Counted from the stretch's first letter, positions 9,445 to 18,052 are shown. The stretch is DNA of 64,000 bases from an uncultured Lutibacter sp. (GCF_947495725.1 NZ_CANLZZ010000008.1:99906-163905); one strand, 5' to 3'. The notes: generated from the sequence alone by a model not told the origin. Program-made: numbers and translations.

Positions 9445-10434
9445 TTAAATTTTACCTTGTTTTTTTAAATCTTGAACAAAAGGGACGTCCTTATATCGTT
9501 CAATAATATCCTCGTCAACATTAAATCCTCGTTCGAGCGGGAATTGTCTGTTAACAGCTGGTAAATAATACACATTTGGTTTTGTACCTAAATGTTCTAG
9601 ATGGCGATAGCCTCCTCGATCTTTTATTAGTTCAGAAAACCTCACAGTTTCTTCACCATTGGTAACAATATCTTCATTTTTATCTCCAAAATAAATTACT
9701 CCCATTGGACAAGAAGAAGCACAATGTGGTAGTTTTCCTTGACGAAGCATATCAGGGCAAAAATCACATTTCATAACAGTTCCTTCTGCTGCAGGAACAC
9801 TTGTTTCAGGAGAATAAGGTTGAGATTTGTCGTCAAATTTATCTTTATGTCCCCAATTAAATTGTCTTGCAGAATAAGGGCAACTTGTTATACAAAATTT
9901 ACAACCAATACAACGATCATTATCAACCAAAACAATACCATCTGTACGTTTAAACGTTGCGCCCGTTGGGCAAACAGTAACACAAGGAGGTTCATCACAA
10001 TGAAAACAAGGTTTTGGAAGCCAATATGGCGAAGCTTCAGGGTTATCTTGAATTAATTGGACTTTCATAAATTCCTCGTTATAATCGAGTTTGTGTGCTT
10101 TTTGACAACCTTCTACACATTTACGTGCATTTTTACAACGCGCCAAATCAATAACCATTACAAATTTTCTATTTGGAATTCCTTTTCTCGATTCGTCAGA
10201 AGATATATGTGCTTCGGGGTATTTATTTACATGTGCTGCATCAACTTCAACCATTTTACCATCTGGAGTAAGCAATCGAATTTTTTCGTCAGAAGATTTT
10301 GGTTCTTCTGCATTTTCAGATAAATTAGAAACTAAAGAAGTACCTGCCAATGCAGTTACACTAGACATTAATCCTAGTTTTAAAAACTTTCGTCTGTTAG
10401 TTCCTTCTTTTTTATTATTCTCTTTGTTTTGCAT
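9445..10434 (-). CDS. Tat-exported 4Fe-4S ferredoxin-type electron-transfer subunit
   Basis: 329 residues. The N terminus has a twin-arginine signal (NRRKFLKLGLMSSVTALAG). Four cysteine groups follow: CKNARKCVEGC, CFHCDEPPCVTVCPTGA, CIGCKFCITSCPY, and CDFCPDMLRQGKLPHCASSCP, the layout of PsrB/DmsB/HybA/NrfC-like subunits with up to four cubane clusters. It should sit on the periplasmic face and carry electrons between the NrfD-type quinol subunit (next gene) and cytochromes of the same operon. Related proteins normally serve a molybdopterin catalytic subunit, which is missing here. Confidence 0.93.
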   Translation of the reverse strand: MQNKENNKKEGTNRRKFLKLGLMSSVTALAGTSLVSNLSENAEEPKSSDEKIRLLTPDGKMVEVDAAHVNKYPEAHISSDESRKGIPNRKFVMVIDLARCKNARKCVEGCQKAHKLDYNEEFMKVQLIQDNPEASPYWLPKPCFHCDEPPCVTVCPTGATFKRTDGIVLVDNDRCIGCKFCITSCPYSARQFNWGHKDKFDDKSQPYSPETSVPAAEGTVMKCDFCPDMLRQGKLPHCASSCPMGVIYFGDKNEDIVTNGEETVRFSELIKDRGGYRHLEHLGTKPNVYYLPAVNRQFPLERGFNVDEDIIERYKDVPFVQDLKKQGKI

Positions 10435-10470
10435 AATTAACCTTTGTTGAAATGGTACGTTAATAAAATT

Positions 10471-10530
10471 AGACAGGCCTTCAAAATAGAAAGTTTGAGG
10501 TGTTATTTATTTGTTTTTGTCGGCCTGCCT
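10471..10530. other. Inverted repeat in the gap between two operon genes
   Basis: AGACAGGCC (10471-10479) and GGCCTGCCT (10522-10530) can pair across a 42-base loop in the 111-base gap between the DUF5777 gene and the iron-sulfur gene. This may be an mRNA processing or stability element. No T run follows, so it is not a standard terminator. Confidence 0.4.
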
Positions 10531-10545
10531 AGATATTGAGTTTGG

Positions 10546-11400
10546 TTAAAAATTGTAAATTCTAGTAATATTGAATCCAATTAAGAAATCGCCATTAAAA
10601 AAATCATATTGATTGTACATGTAGTTCTTTTGCTGAACTAATGCATTGTAATTTGTAAGCATTAATTGAAACTCATGCGCTGATGTTGCAAATTCAAACC
10701 CTAAACTAATTCCCGGTTTTGGATCAAACTGACTATTGTCAAATTTTGTAATTGGTTGGCTATAGTCAATTAAAATAGAAGTTTGTGGACTAATTTTGAT
10801 TCTGCCTCCAAAAGCAACAGAAACTAAATCATTTTTCATATCAGGGTGCACCAGATTAAAGTGTGAAATACTTGGAGCTATTTGAAAAGAAATACTCGGA
10901 CTAAACTTTTTAGCAATAATTAATTGATTGAAGTACGAGTATCTATCTTGAATCATATTAAACTTATCCTTTTTTCTTGCATCAATAGTAAAATTACCAT
11001 AATAAGAAACGCTAATAGGCATACTATTAGAGCGTGTTTGTCTTAATAAAGCAACTTTCCAATTAAAATCTTGAAAGCGATTAAATTTGGTAGTTCCATA
11101 CCCAATTGTAAGTCTTTCGTGAATTCCATAAGCTAAACCAATTCTAATATTAGAATCACCCCAAAAACCGGCTAAATCGTTTCCTGAAGGACTGTTTATT
11201 AATCCAAACCTATGTTGCATTTGTACTTCCAATGCATTTTTACTTAGCAATACGTTTGAAGGATTGTCGATTATAAGAGAACTTTCAAAGGCATCTCGCT
11301 CTAATTTTTCTTTTTTCTTTTTAGTTTCCTCTTGTGCGTTCACTAAAAAGGGAAGTATTAAAAAGATAAAAAGTAATGTTTTATAATTTTTCATATTCAA
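10546..11400 (-). CDS. DUF5777-like outer-membrane beta-barrel protein
   Basis: 284 residues with a signal peptide (cleavage after VNAQ), a lysine-rich linker, then alternating amphipathic beta strands ending in a terminal aromatic residue (RIYNF), typical of an outer-membrane barrel. The segment LSKNALEVQMQHRFGLIN matches the DUF5777 family as I remember it. The start could be Met1 or Met3 (11400 or 11394). Its place between heme lipoproteins and the Fe-S/NrfD genes suggests an outer-membrane partner of the cytochromes. A porin-cytochrome arrangement is conceivable but only inferred. Confidence 0.78.
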   Translation of the reverse strand: MNMKNYKTLLFIFLILPFLVNAQEETKKKKEKLERDAFESSLIIDNPSNVLLSKNALEVQMQHRFGLINSPSGNDLAGFWGDSNIRIGLAYGIHERLTIGYGTTKFNRFQDFNWKVALLRQTRSNSMPISVSYYGNFTIDARKKDKFNMIQDRYSYFNQLIIAKKFSPSISFQIAPSISHFNLVHPDMKNDLVSVAFGGRIKISPQTSILIDYSQPITKFDNSQFDPKPGISLGFEFATSAHEFQLMLTNYNALVQQKNYMYNQYDFFNGDFLIGFNITRIYNF

Positions 11401-11411
11401 AATCTTAAAAA

Positions 11412-11795
11412 TTAATTGTTCTTGGCGCCTTGATTAATCCAAGCCTTTAATAATCCTATTTCTTCAATAGATAATCCGCCATGTCCAGAGGATACTACAG
11501 TAATTAATTTACTAACATCTGCATCTTCAGAAATAACATAATCAGGAATTAAAGCATTATATGAATTACCTTCCCTAAGGTCAGGATCTCTATTTTCATT
11601 ATGACAACCTATGCAATTTGCAGTAAAAATAGGTTGAATGCTACTGCTTAATTCAATTTCAACATAATTAGGATCTGTTGGGTCTGTTGGAATTTCAGAT
11701 GGATTTAATATATGTTCTGGAATTTCATCGTAATAACATGAAAAGCAAAGAAAACTTAGGCTACTAACTAGAACTATTTGCAATAGTTTTTTCAT
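11412..11795 (-). CDS. One-heme c-type lipoprotein
   Basis: 127 residues. The N-terminal signal ends in SLSFLCFSC (lipid attachment at Cys17 or Cys20), followed by a proline/threonine spacer and one c-heme motif CIGCH (Cys61, Cys64, His65) in a region resembling the haem-binding Planctomycetes-type cytochrome C domain. It lies 11 bases upstream of the DUF5777 barrel gene, so both products are probably sorted to the outer membrane together. Likely an electron carrier linking the six-heme protein and the membrane module. Confidence 0.85.
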   Translation of the reverse strand: MKKLLQIVLVSSLSFLCFSCYYDEIPEHILNPSEIPTDPTDPNYVEIELSSSIQPIFTANCIGCHNENRDPDLREGNSYNALIPDYVISEDADVSKLITVVSSGHGGLSIEEIGLLKAWINQGAKNN

Positions 11796-11881
11796 CTGTC
11801 TTGTTTTTTAAATTTATTAACTTGTACTATTAAATTTCAATTTGAAATTTTAAGTTAACCTTATCATTAATGTCATTTATA

Positions 11882-11914
11882 AAAGTTCAGGAGGATAATA
11901 ATCTCCTGAACTTT
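11882..11914 (-). terminator. Strong hairpin after the six-heme cytochrome gene (attenuator or terminator)
   Basis: Perfect 12-bp stem AAAGTTCAGGAG / CTCCTGAACTTT (11882-11893, 11903-11914) with a 9-base loop, followed on the minus strand by a short TTTTAT run. It lies between the first and second genes of the cytochrome operon, so it probably lowers or processes the transcript to make the first gene more abundant. Confidence 0.7.
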
Positions 11915-11928
11915 AAAATATCTGACTA

Positions 11929-13008
11929 TTATTTTAATGCTTCAATTGAATTTATAAGTAAAGCTTTGGCGTAATTAGGGTTGTGTACACCTTGACTTTT
12001 GTCCTCTTCTAAAGTTTTATAATTCCAAATAGCTTGTGCAACTTTTGCAGGAGCCACTAAAGGATTAGAAGTACCGGCTCTATTTACTCCGTCTCCACCC
12101 AATACATAGCCACTGGCATCAATATATTTTTGTTCAAATAAAAGGTTATGTAATTCTTCCATACCTTGAGCAAATGTTTTACCAGTTTCTATCATTACAT
12201 CGGAAGGGGCTCCATTTGTATGACAAGCTGTACAAGATTGTGAGGTTGGACTCCAAGAATGTAAACCTTCTGATACATCTGAAGATTCTCCCATATGACA
12301 ACTAACACAAGAAGCGCCAGTTCTATGAGTTGAGGTTCCAACACCTGGGTAGCCAACGGTACCCGAAATATTTGCAGCCATAACACCTTCTACTAAAGTA
12401 GCTTGTGGTCCATGATGTGGTCCAAAGCGGAAACTTGTTATTGTGTAATCTCCAGTTGATCCTGGAACAGGATAACTATTTCGAGGTTGGTGACAAGTAA
12501 TACACATATTGCTTGTTCCTCCAAAATCAATAACTGTAGCCTCGTCAATTACTAAGGTAACAGGGTTAAAAGATCTTAAAGCATAGTCATGTCCATCATT
12601 TTCAAAATCAAATGTACTGTGACTTGAGTGGCAGGTTGTACATGAAATAGGAGATGGGTTTGTATATCCTTCAGGGTTAATGGCTCCATTTGTTACATAA
12701 TCTACATAACCTTCACTTCCATGACATTGTGCACAACTAGTGCTAGAACCTCTTGCGAAGGAAGTACCTGTTGCATGACCAGATAAATCAAATGATTCAT
12801 TTATAGGTGTTCTGTGGCTGTTTGAGTGACAAGCAACACAAGAAGCTGTGCCGTCAACACCATCAATACCGTCAACACCATCAATACCATTTGTGCCATC
12901 TGCACCTGCAAATCCAACAGGTCCCATAATAGGGTCACTTGTACATTGAATAAACATTAAACTTGATGCCAAAATCATCAAGAATCCTATTAATTTTAAG
13001 TTTTTCAT
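11929..13008 (-). CDS. Six-heme c-type cytochrome lipoprotein with a collagen-like stalk
   Basis: 359 residues. The lipobox Cys is Cys22 (FIQC). Residues 29-53 form eight Gly-x-y triplets (GADGTNGIDGVDG and on), a collagen-like spacer directly before the first heme. Six CxxCH motifs follow: Cys57-His61, Cys92-His96, Cys123-His127, Cys169-His173, Cys234-His238 and Cys259-His263. The last 95 residues have no heme site. First gene of the minus-strand operon that includes the Fe-S and NrfD subunits. It is probably surface- or periplasm-anchored and moves electrons. The family resembles doubled-CXXCH/NapC-unrelated multihaem proteins; a specific enzyme activity is not supported. Confidence 0.9.
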   Translation of the reverse strand: MKNLKLIGFLMILASSLMFIQCTSDPIMGPVGFAGADGTNGIDGVDGIDGVDGTASCVACHSNSHRTPINESFDLSGHATGTSFARGSSTSCAQCHGSEGYVDYVTNGAINPEGYTNPSPISCTTCHSSHSTFDFENDGHDYALRSFNPVTLVIDEATVIDFGGTSNMCITCHQPRNSYPVPGSTGDYTITSFRFGPHHGPQATLVEGVMAANISGTVGYPGVGTSTHRTGASCVSCHMGESSDVSEGLHSWSPTSQSCTACHTNGAPSDVMIETGKTFAQGMEELHNLLFEQKYIDASGYVLGGDGVNRAGTSNPLVAPAKVAQAIWNYKTLEEDKSQGVHNPNYAKALLINSIEALK

Positions 13009-13423
13009 AATATTAGATATTTGTTTGTTTAAAAGCTTATTATAAAGTTAGAGGCTAAATATTTGTTTATTGCTGATTTTTATCATAAAACAAAAATTTT
13101 TAAAATACTGATAGTCAATGTTTAAAGTCTTGTTTAGAATGGTTTTAAGTTATTTATGGTAAAAAAGTGTGAAAAAAAATTCTAGTAACGTAATATTAGT
13201 TACATATTATAAGTGTAACTAACAGATGTAAAAGGAGTTAGTAATTTGCTGTTATTAAATCACTAAAATATAGGTGGTAATTATGGTAATATAATAAATA
13301 CGCGTAATGTTTTGGCGGGTATTTTATGAATAATTAAAATCTAAATTTAGAGCTTATTTTAATAACCAAAAAAAGCCGAACTATTAATAGTTCGGCTCTT
13401 TTTAATCTGTTTTTTAACGAAAT
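13009..13423. promoter_or_regulatory. Intergenic region with a 9-bp inverted repeat (operator candidate)
   Basis: This 415-base gap lies upstream of the cytochrome operon. It contains a perfect inverted repeat TTAGTTACA (13196-13204) / TGTAACTAA (13214-13222) with a 9-base spacer, and an overlapping GTAAC/GTTAC pair starting at 13185. Dyads of this type resemble CRP/FNR-family sites, but the spacing is longer than usual. No clear TAnnTTTG box was found near 13008. The terC terminator occupies 13374-13397. Confidence 0.5.
13374..13397 (-). terminator. Terminator of the purB-terC operon
   Basis: Perfect palindrome with arms AGCCGAACTATT / AATAGTTCGGCT, followed on the minus strand by a run of T. 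It lies 26 bases after the terC stop. Confidence 0.9.
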
Positions 13424-14278
13424 TTATTTATCTAAAATCTTTTTGTTTTTTAATTTTTCATCAACTATGGTAGAATTACGTAATTGCACAGGATCTTTTC
13501 TTTTCTTCATTTTTAGATTTATAAATTCAACAAATAAAGAGAAGAAAATAGCAAAGTATAAATATCCTTTAGGAATACTATGAACTGGATTTCCAAAAAA
13601 TTCAAAATGAGCTAAATGTGAACCCTCCGCTAATAACATAACTCCTATTAACAGTAAAAATGACAATCCAAGAATTTGAATAGTTGGATGTTCATTCACA
13701 AATTTACTTACCGGACCAGCAAATATTAACATAATTATAATGGACACAACAATTGCAATAATTATAATTGCCATACCTCCAAAATAACCAAAACCTACAG
13801 GTGGTAAATCAAAACTTACTAATCCAATAGCCGTTAAAATACTATCAAATGAAAATACTAAATCTAGCATAACAATTTGAAAAATAGCACTAGATATAGT
13901 TTTACTAGCTTTTGCTTTTGTTCCCTCTTCTTCACCTTCTAATTTGTGGTGAATCTCGGCAACACTTTTATAAAGTAGAAATACACCACCTGCTATTATT
14001 ATTAAACTTTGACCGGTAATTCCGGCATTAAGCCAATTTGTATCTATTTTAAAAATAACAGTTTGCAGTCTTAGTACCCATGAAATACCAAACAACAAAG
14101 CAATTCTAAAAACCATGGCTAATAACAGTCCAATATTACGAGCCTTTGGTCTGTCTTTTTCTTCTAGTTTGTTTGAAACAATTGATATAAACACAATGTT
14201 GTCTATACCTAAAACAATTTCTAAAAAAATTAACGTTAATAAAGCAATCCACGTAGAGCCTTGTAAAAAAATCTCCAT
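13424..14278 (-). CDS. TerC-family integral membrane protein
   Basis: 284 residues with seven or more hydrophobic helices. Family features are visible: LEIVLGIDNIVFISI with its acidic residues in helix 1, and LDLVFSFDSILTAIGL with an aspartate pair in the matching central helix, the acidic metal-contact positions of TerC/Alx proteins. The usual role is metal (manganese or calcium) export or metalation of exported proteins at the inner membrane; tellurite resistance is only a historical name. It starts 3 bases after the upstream lipoprotein gene. Confidence 0.9.
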   Translation of the reverse strand: MEIFLQGSTWIALLTLIFLEIVLGIDNIVFISIVSNKLEEKDRPKARNIGLLLAMVFRIALLFGISWVLRLQTVIFKIDTNWLNAGITGQSLIIIAGGVFLLYKSVAEIHHKLEGEEEGTKAKASKTISSAIFQIVMLDLVFSFDSILTAIGLVSFDLPPVGFGYFGGMAIIIIAIVVSIIIMLIFAGPVSKFVNEHPTIQILGLSFLLLIGVMLLAEGSHLAHFEFFGNPVHSIPKGYLYFAIFFSLFVEFINLKMKKRKDPVQLRNSTIVDEKLKNKKILDK

Positions 14279-14281
14279 AGC

Positions 14282-14653
14282 TTAATCTAATATTTTAATT
14301 ATTTCTCCTTTTTGAATAAAATTTGAATGTCCAATTACAGCTTCAAACTCATACGAGTTTTTTTCTATATTGGTTATTTTAATATGAATTGGATCTTCAT
14401 CAATAGCTGTTTCTGGATTTATCATTTTTAATGTGTAATTAAAATTGTTTTTCCAAGTTATTAATAATGTGTCAATTCTATCTTCATATTTTTCAATTTG
14501 AATAGAGTCTTGCCTAATTATTACTGTTTTTTCGTAACCTTTACCTCCTGGAATTTCGAAAGTTCCAGTTTTAAATCTATCAGGGTCTAAGGGTTCGTTT
14601 TTACAACTTAATATAAGGGTAAATACTGCAATAATTAAAACAATCTTTTTCAT
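14282..14653 (-). CDS. Small lipoprotein, unknown function
   Basis: 123 residues. Signal plus lipobox ending LILSCKNEP (Cys17), then a beta-rich domain with no recognised motif. The DNA-binding or enzymatic residues expected of known lipoproteins are absent. It lies between purB (10 bases upstream) and terC (3 bases downstream) in a compact operon, so it is co-expressed with them, though no functional link is evident. Confidence 0.75.
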   Translation of the reverse strand: MKKIVLIIAVFTLILSCKNEPLDPDRFKTGTFEIPGGKGYEKTVIIRQDSIQIEKYEDRIDTLLITWKNNFNYTLKMINPETAIDEDPIHIKITNIEKNSYEFEAVIGHSNFIQKGEIIKILD

Positions 14654-14663
14654 ATGTATTTTA

Positions 14664-16007
14664 TTAAATTCCTGTATAATTACTTGGGGTAATAGCTTTT
14701 AATTCAGTTTTAATTTCTGAAGAAACATCTAAACTATCTATAAAATCGGCCATTGATTTTTGAGTGATTTTCTCGTTAGTTCTTGTCAATCCTTTTAATG
14801 CTTCATAAGGATTTGGATATGCCTCTCTTCTTAAAATTGTTTGAATTGCTTCTGCAACTACAGCCCAATGGTTTTCTAAATCTTCAGCAAATTTTGCTTC
14901 GTTAATTAATAATTTATTCAATCCTTTTAACGTAGAAGTAAAGGCAATAATTGTGTGCGCAAATGGAACTCCAACATTTCTTAAAACGGTTGAATCTGTT
15001 AAATCGCGTTGTAAACGAGAAATAGGTAATTTTGCTGAAAGATGTTCAAAAATTGCATTTGCAATTCCTAAATTTCCTTCCGAATTTTCAAAATCAATAG
15101 GATTTACTTTATGTGGCATAGCAGACGATCCAACTTCACCTTTTTTAATTTTTTGTTTGAAATAATCCATAGAGATATAAGTCCAAATATCTCTGTTAAA
15201 GTCGATTAAAATGGTGTTGATACGTTTTTGCGCATCAAAAATTGCTGCAATATGATCGTAATGTTCTATTTGTGTGGTTGGAAAAGAGTGGTGTAAGCCT
15301 AAAACTTTTTCAACAAAATGAGTCCCAAAAGCCTTCCAATCTATGCTCGGATATGCAACTTTGTGCGCGTTAAAATTACCAGTTGCCCCACCAAATTTAG
15401 CAGCGTAAGGTACATTTTGTAATAGCTTTACTTGTTGCTCAATACGTTCAATAAATACTAATATTTCTTTTCCTAAACGTGTTGGAGATGCCGGCTGACC
15501 ATGTGTTCGTGCTAACATTGGAATATCGGCCCAAGCAACGGCTAATTGTCTAAGTTTTTCTAACAAAGTTGCTAACTCAGGATAATAAACAATATCAAAA
15601 GCATCATTTATTGACAATGGTGTAGCTGTATTATTTATGTCTTGAGACGTTAATCCAAAGTGAATAAATTCTTTATAAGCTTGTAAACTTAATGCATCAA
15701 ATTTTTCTTTAATAAAGTATTCAACGGCTTTTACATCGTGGTTTGTAATACTTTCAATATCTTTAATTTTTTGAGCATCAGCTGGAGTGAAATCAATATA
15801 TATTGCTCTTAATTGAGGGAAAAGTGAGTTGTCGAAATTTACCAATTGTGGCAATGGAATTTCGCACAATGCAATAAAATATTCAATTTCTACTTTTACT
15901 CTGTATTTTATTAAGGCTTCTTCCGAAAAAAAAGGCGCTAAACTTTCTACTTTACTTCTGTATCTACCGTCAATTGGAGATATTGCGTTTAAACTTGTTA
16001 ATGACAT
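14664..16007 (-). CDS. purB: Adenylosuccinate lyase
   Basis: 447 residues, fumarase/aspartase superfamily. It cleaves adenylosuccinate to AMP and SAICAR to AICAR in purine synthesis. Visible signatures include the N-terminal SPIDGRYRSK, the ARTHGQPASPTRLGKE substrate motif, and the flexible signature loop GSSAMPHKVNPIDFENSEGN carrying the catalytic serine. The length and the PVEVE-less N terminus place it with the E. coli-type PurB group. First gene of a three-gene minus-strand operon. Confidence 0.97.
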   Translation of the reverse strand: MSLTSLNAISPIDGRYRSKVESLAPFFSEEALIKYRVKVEIEYFIALCEIPLPQLVNFDNSLFPQLRAIYIDFTPADAQKIKDIESITNHDVKAVEYFIKEKFDALSLQAYKEFIHFGLTSQDINNTATPLSINDAFDIVYYPELATLLEKLRQLAVAWADIPMLARTHGQPASPTRLGKEILVFIERIEQQVKLLQNVPYAAKFGGATGNFNAHKVAYPSIDWKAFGTHFVEKVLGLHHSFPTTQIEHYDHIAAIFDAQKRINTILIDFNRDIWTYISMDYFKQKIKKGEVGSSAMPHKVNPIDFENSEGNLGIANAIFEHLSAKLPISRLQRDLTDSTVLRNVGVPFAHTIIAFTSTLKGLNKLLINEAKFAEDLENHWAVVAEAIQTILRREAYPNPYEALKGLTRTNEKITQKSMADFIDSLDVSSEIKTELKAITPSNYTGI

Positions 16008-16082
16008 CTTTTAGTTTTGTGTTGAAAAAAGCAAAATTAATGATTTTAAGCTAAAAATGTTAGATTTATTTATTGTTTATAA

Positions 16083-16197
16083 GGTCTAAAGTAATCTTAC
16101 CGCGCGATTTATAAGCAGCGCTTTCTTTTAGATTGTTATGTTGAAGAATTAATTTTAGTTCTTGATGTGCTCAATCATAATTTTACCCAACAAAAGT
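16083..16197 (-). pseudogene. Decayed duplicate of the 3' end of the neighbouring HEAT-like gene
   Basis: About 115 bases align, with roughly one mismatch in five, to 16745-16861, the 3' end of the 16725-17300 gene. Shared words include TAAAGTAATCTTACC and GATTTATAAGCAGCGCTTTC. The copy has frameshifting differences and no start, so it is a remnant. Both copies are in the same orientation and flank the lipoprotein gene at 16236-16685. Confidence 0.85.
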
Positions 16198-16235
16198 TGG
16201 TATATATTTATATTTAATTTAAAAAATTTATTATT

Positions 16236-16685
16236 ATGAAAATTAGATTTTATATTGTTATGATATTTGTTGTAACTTTTATTATAAGTTGTGATACAGA
16301 AACAAAGATTACATATGCCGATGAATTTGTAGATCTTACGGATACCGAATTACAAGAATTTATAAGTAATTATGATTTACCTGAAGGTGTTGTTGACTTT
16401 AATGAAAAAGCGAAGATCAATGCTAAAAGCGGGGATAAAAGCTATAAAATTAATTTGAAAACATTGGATGAGTACTTAAGTAGTTTGGAAGCATATGAAA
16501 ACTCTAAATCAGGTAAATTGTCAAGAGAGATGTATAATCATTTTAAAACTATTGATTCTAAATCAGATGATGAAATAATTGCTTTCTATAAAGAAATTGA
16601 TTTAAAGTATGATGAAAATTGTTTTGCTACCTTTGTTAAGGTAAATGAAGATGGCTCATACACGCTTAAAGAGTTTCAAAAGTAG
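16236..16685 (+). CDS. Lipoprotein, unknown function
   Basis: 149 residues. Signal sequence and lipobox TFIISCDTET (Cys19) are followed by an acidic, mostly helical domain. No family recognised. It is transcribed opposite to both neighbours and sits between a decayed copy and the intact copy of the tail of the next gene. This suggests the gene arrived with, or was captured by, a recombination event at that tail. Base composition is like its surroundings. Confidence 0.7.
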   Translation: MKIRFYIVMIFVVTFIISCDTETKITYADEFVDLTDTELQEFISNYDLPEGVVDFNEKAKINAKSGDKSYKINLKTLDEYLSSLEAYENSKSGKLSREMYNHFKTIDSKSDDEIIAFYKEIDLKYDENCFATFVKVNEDGSYTLKEFQK

Positions 16686-16724
16686 AGAAAAATGATATAG
16701 TTTAAATAATAGAAAACTAAATTA

Positions 16725-17300
16725 TTAGATTTGGTTTTCTATTATTAATTTTAAAGTAATCTTACCACGAGATTTATAAGCAGCGCTTTCTTTGGGGATG
16801 TTCTGCAAAATAATAAGTTTTAATTCTTCGTGTACCCAATCATAGTTTTTCCCAAACAAAAATAACGTATTCATAGTGTACGCTTTTGTAGCAACTTTAT
16901 GATTACTAATCATCCAATCGAAACCAGCTTCAATAATCAAATCAATATGTGTGTTTGTTAATGATTTTTTTATCGAATTAGGCGTTCTTTTATTAAAATA
17001 AATTGCTAAAAAATTACAAATTTTAGAGATAGGCCGAACGGCACTATCAAATTTTACAGTTCCAATATTTTTACAAAAAGTATCTAAATGTGGAATTATT
17101 AAGTTTATGTTTTGTTCGCAAACAAGCTCTAGTACCCAAGAGGCTTTAATTGAAAGTTTATTATCTACTTCAAAAGTAATTTCAACCAAATATGGAATTA
17201 ACTGAGGGTTGTTTAAAACAACATCTCTAACACGATTACGATTTATTCTTAACGCAGTGCCTAAATTTTCCAATTCATTAATTAAAATGTCTTTATTCAT
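16725..17300 (-). CDS. HEAT-like repeat protein, unknown function
   Basis: 191 residues, almost all alpha-helical, with helical hairpins that read like degenerate HEAT/ARM repeats (for example NNPQLIPYLVEITFEV, IIPHLDTFCKNI). No catalytic motif or signal peptide; probably a cytosolic scaffold. The start ATG (17298-17300) overlaps the end of a 41-codon membrane-protein gene, so the two are translationally coupled. A decayed duplicate of its 3' end is present at 16083-16197. It lies near purB, but a decayed copy and the lipoprotein separate them. Confidence 0.75.
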   Translation of the reverse strand: MNKDILINELENLGTALRINRNRVRDVVLNNPQLIPYLVEITFEVDNKLSIKASWVLELVCEQNINLIIPHLDTFCKNIGTVKFDSAVRPISKICNFLAIYFNKRTPNSIKKSLTNTHIDLIIEAGFDWMISNHKVATKAYTMNTLFLFGKNYDWVHEELKLIILQNIPKESAAYKSRGKITLKLIIENQI

Positions 17301-17418
17301 TTCCCTCTTTGTCCTTCTTTTTTGGTGTTAATTTATACATTAAATATCCAAAGGCCACAACAACATGTAAAATTACCACAATAACTAAAGTATAATACCA
17401 AAAATTTGAAATACCCAT
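17293..17418 (-). CDS. 41-residue single-helix membrane protein
   Basis: ATG at 17416-17418 and TAA at 17293-17295. The product begins MGISNFWYYTLVIVVILHVV, continues hydrophobic to about residue 27, and ends in a charged KLTPKKKDKEGNE tail. One transmembrane helix with a positively charged C-terminal tail gives an N-out orientation. The stop overlaps the start region of the HEAT-like gene, which supports it being a real coupled gene and not noise. Function unknown. Confidence 0.65.
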   Translation of the reverse strand: MGISNFWYYTLVIVVILHVVVAFGYLMYKLTPKKKDKEGNE

Positions 17419-17607
17419 TTATTTTTCGTTAAAAAGAAAGTTTATATTTAAATTTTAAATTTACAATTTATCATTTTTTAGATTGTAACTTTTGTTTTTT
17501 ATTTTAAATTTTGTTCGCAAGCAAATATTAATTACTAAGTTTAAAAGATTTTTTTATAATTATAAATAAAAAAGCAGTACTTGCGTTTAATTATTAAATA
17601 ATATAAA

Positions 17608-18045
17608 ATGAAGAAAATACTATTGGGGATTCTAGTTTTTGTTGCGCTAATTCAGTTTATTAGACCCGAAAAAAATAGTTCTAAAGAGGATATAAATCAT
17701 ATTTCAAAAGAAGTATCAATACCAATAAATGTTCAGGAAATTATAAAGATTTCGTGTGCCGATTGCCATTCAAATAATACAGTTTATCCATGGTATAGTA
17801 AAATAGCACCAATATCGTGGTATTTAGCAATGCATGTTAATGACGGAAAAGAGCATTTAAATTTTTCGGAATGGACCTTGTATAACAAAAATCAAAAAGC
17901 ACATATTTTAAAAGATTTAAAAGAAGTACTTAAAAATCATAAAATGCCATTGCAAAGCTATTTATGGTTGCATAAAAATGCAGAGTTAACAAATAAACAA
18001 TATGCAGAACTGTTAAATTGGACTAACTCAATTATAATAGAATAA
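17608..18045 (+). CDS. Haem-binding domain protein
   Basis: 145 residues with an N-terminal hydrophobic anchor (5-20) and the signature CADCHSNNTVYPWYSKIAPISWY of the haem-binding domain family (PF14376-type): a CxxCH motif followed by the YPWY segment. Periplasmic, membrane-tethered. It probably binds one c-type heme covalently; the acceptor is unknown. It starts a two-gene unit with the MORN-repeat gene 8 bases downstream. Confidence 0.88.
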   Translation: MKKILLGILVFVALIQFIRPEKNSSKEDINHISKEVSIPINVQEIIKISCADCHSNNTVYPWYSKIAPISWYLAMHVNDGKEHLNFSEWTLYNKNQKAHILKDLKEVLKNHKMPLQSYLWLHKNAELTNKQYAELLNWTNSIIIE

Positions 18046-18052
18046 TTTAAAA

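Noticed and set aside
9739..10323. Plus-strand frames of 105 and 88 residues across the Fe-S gene
   Set aside because: They mirror the cysteine-rich gene on the opposite strand and encode no plausible protein.
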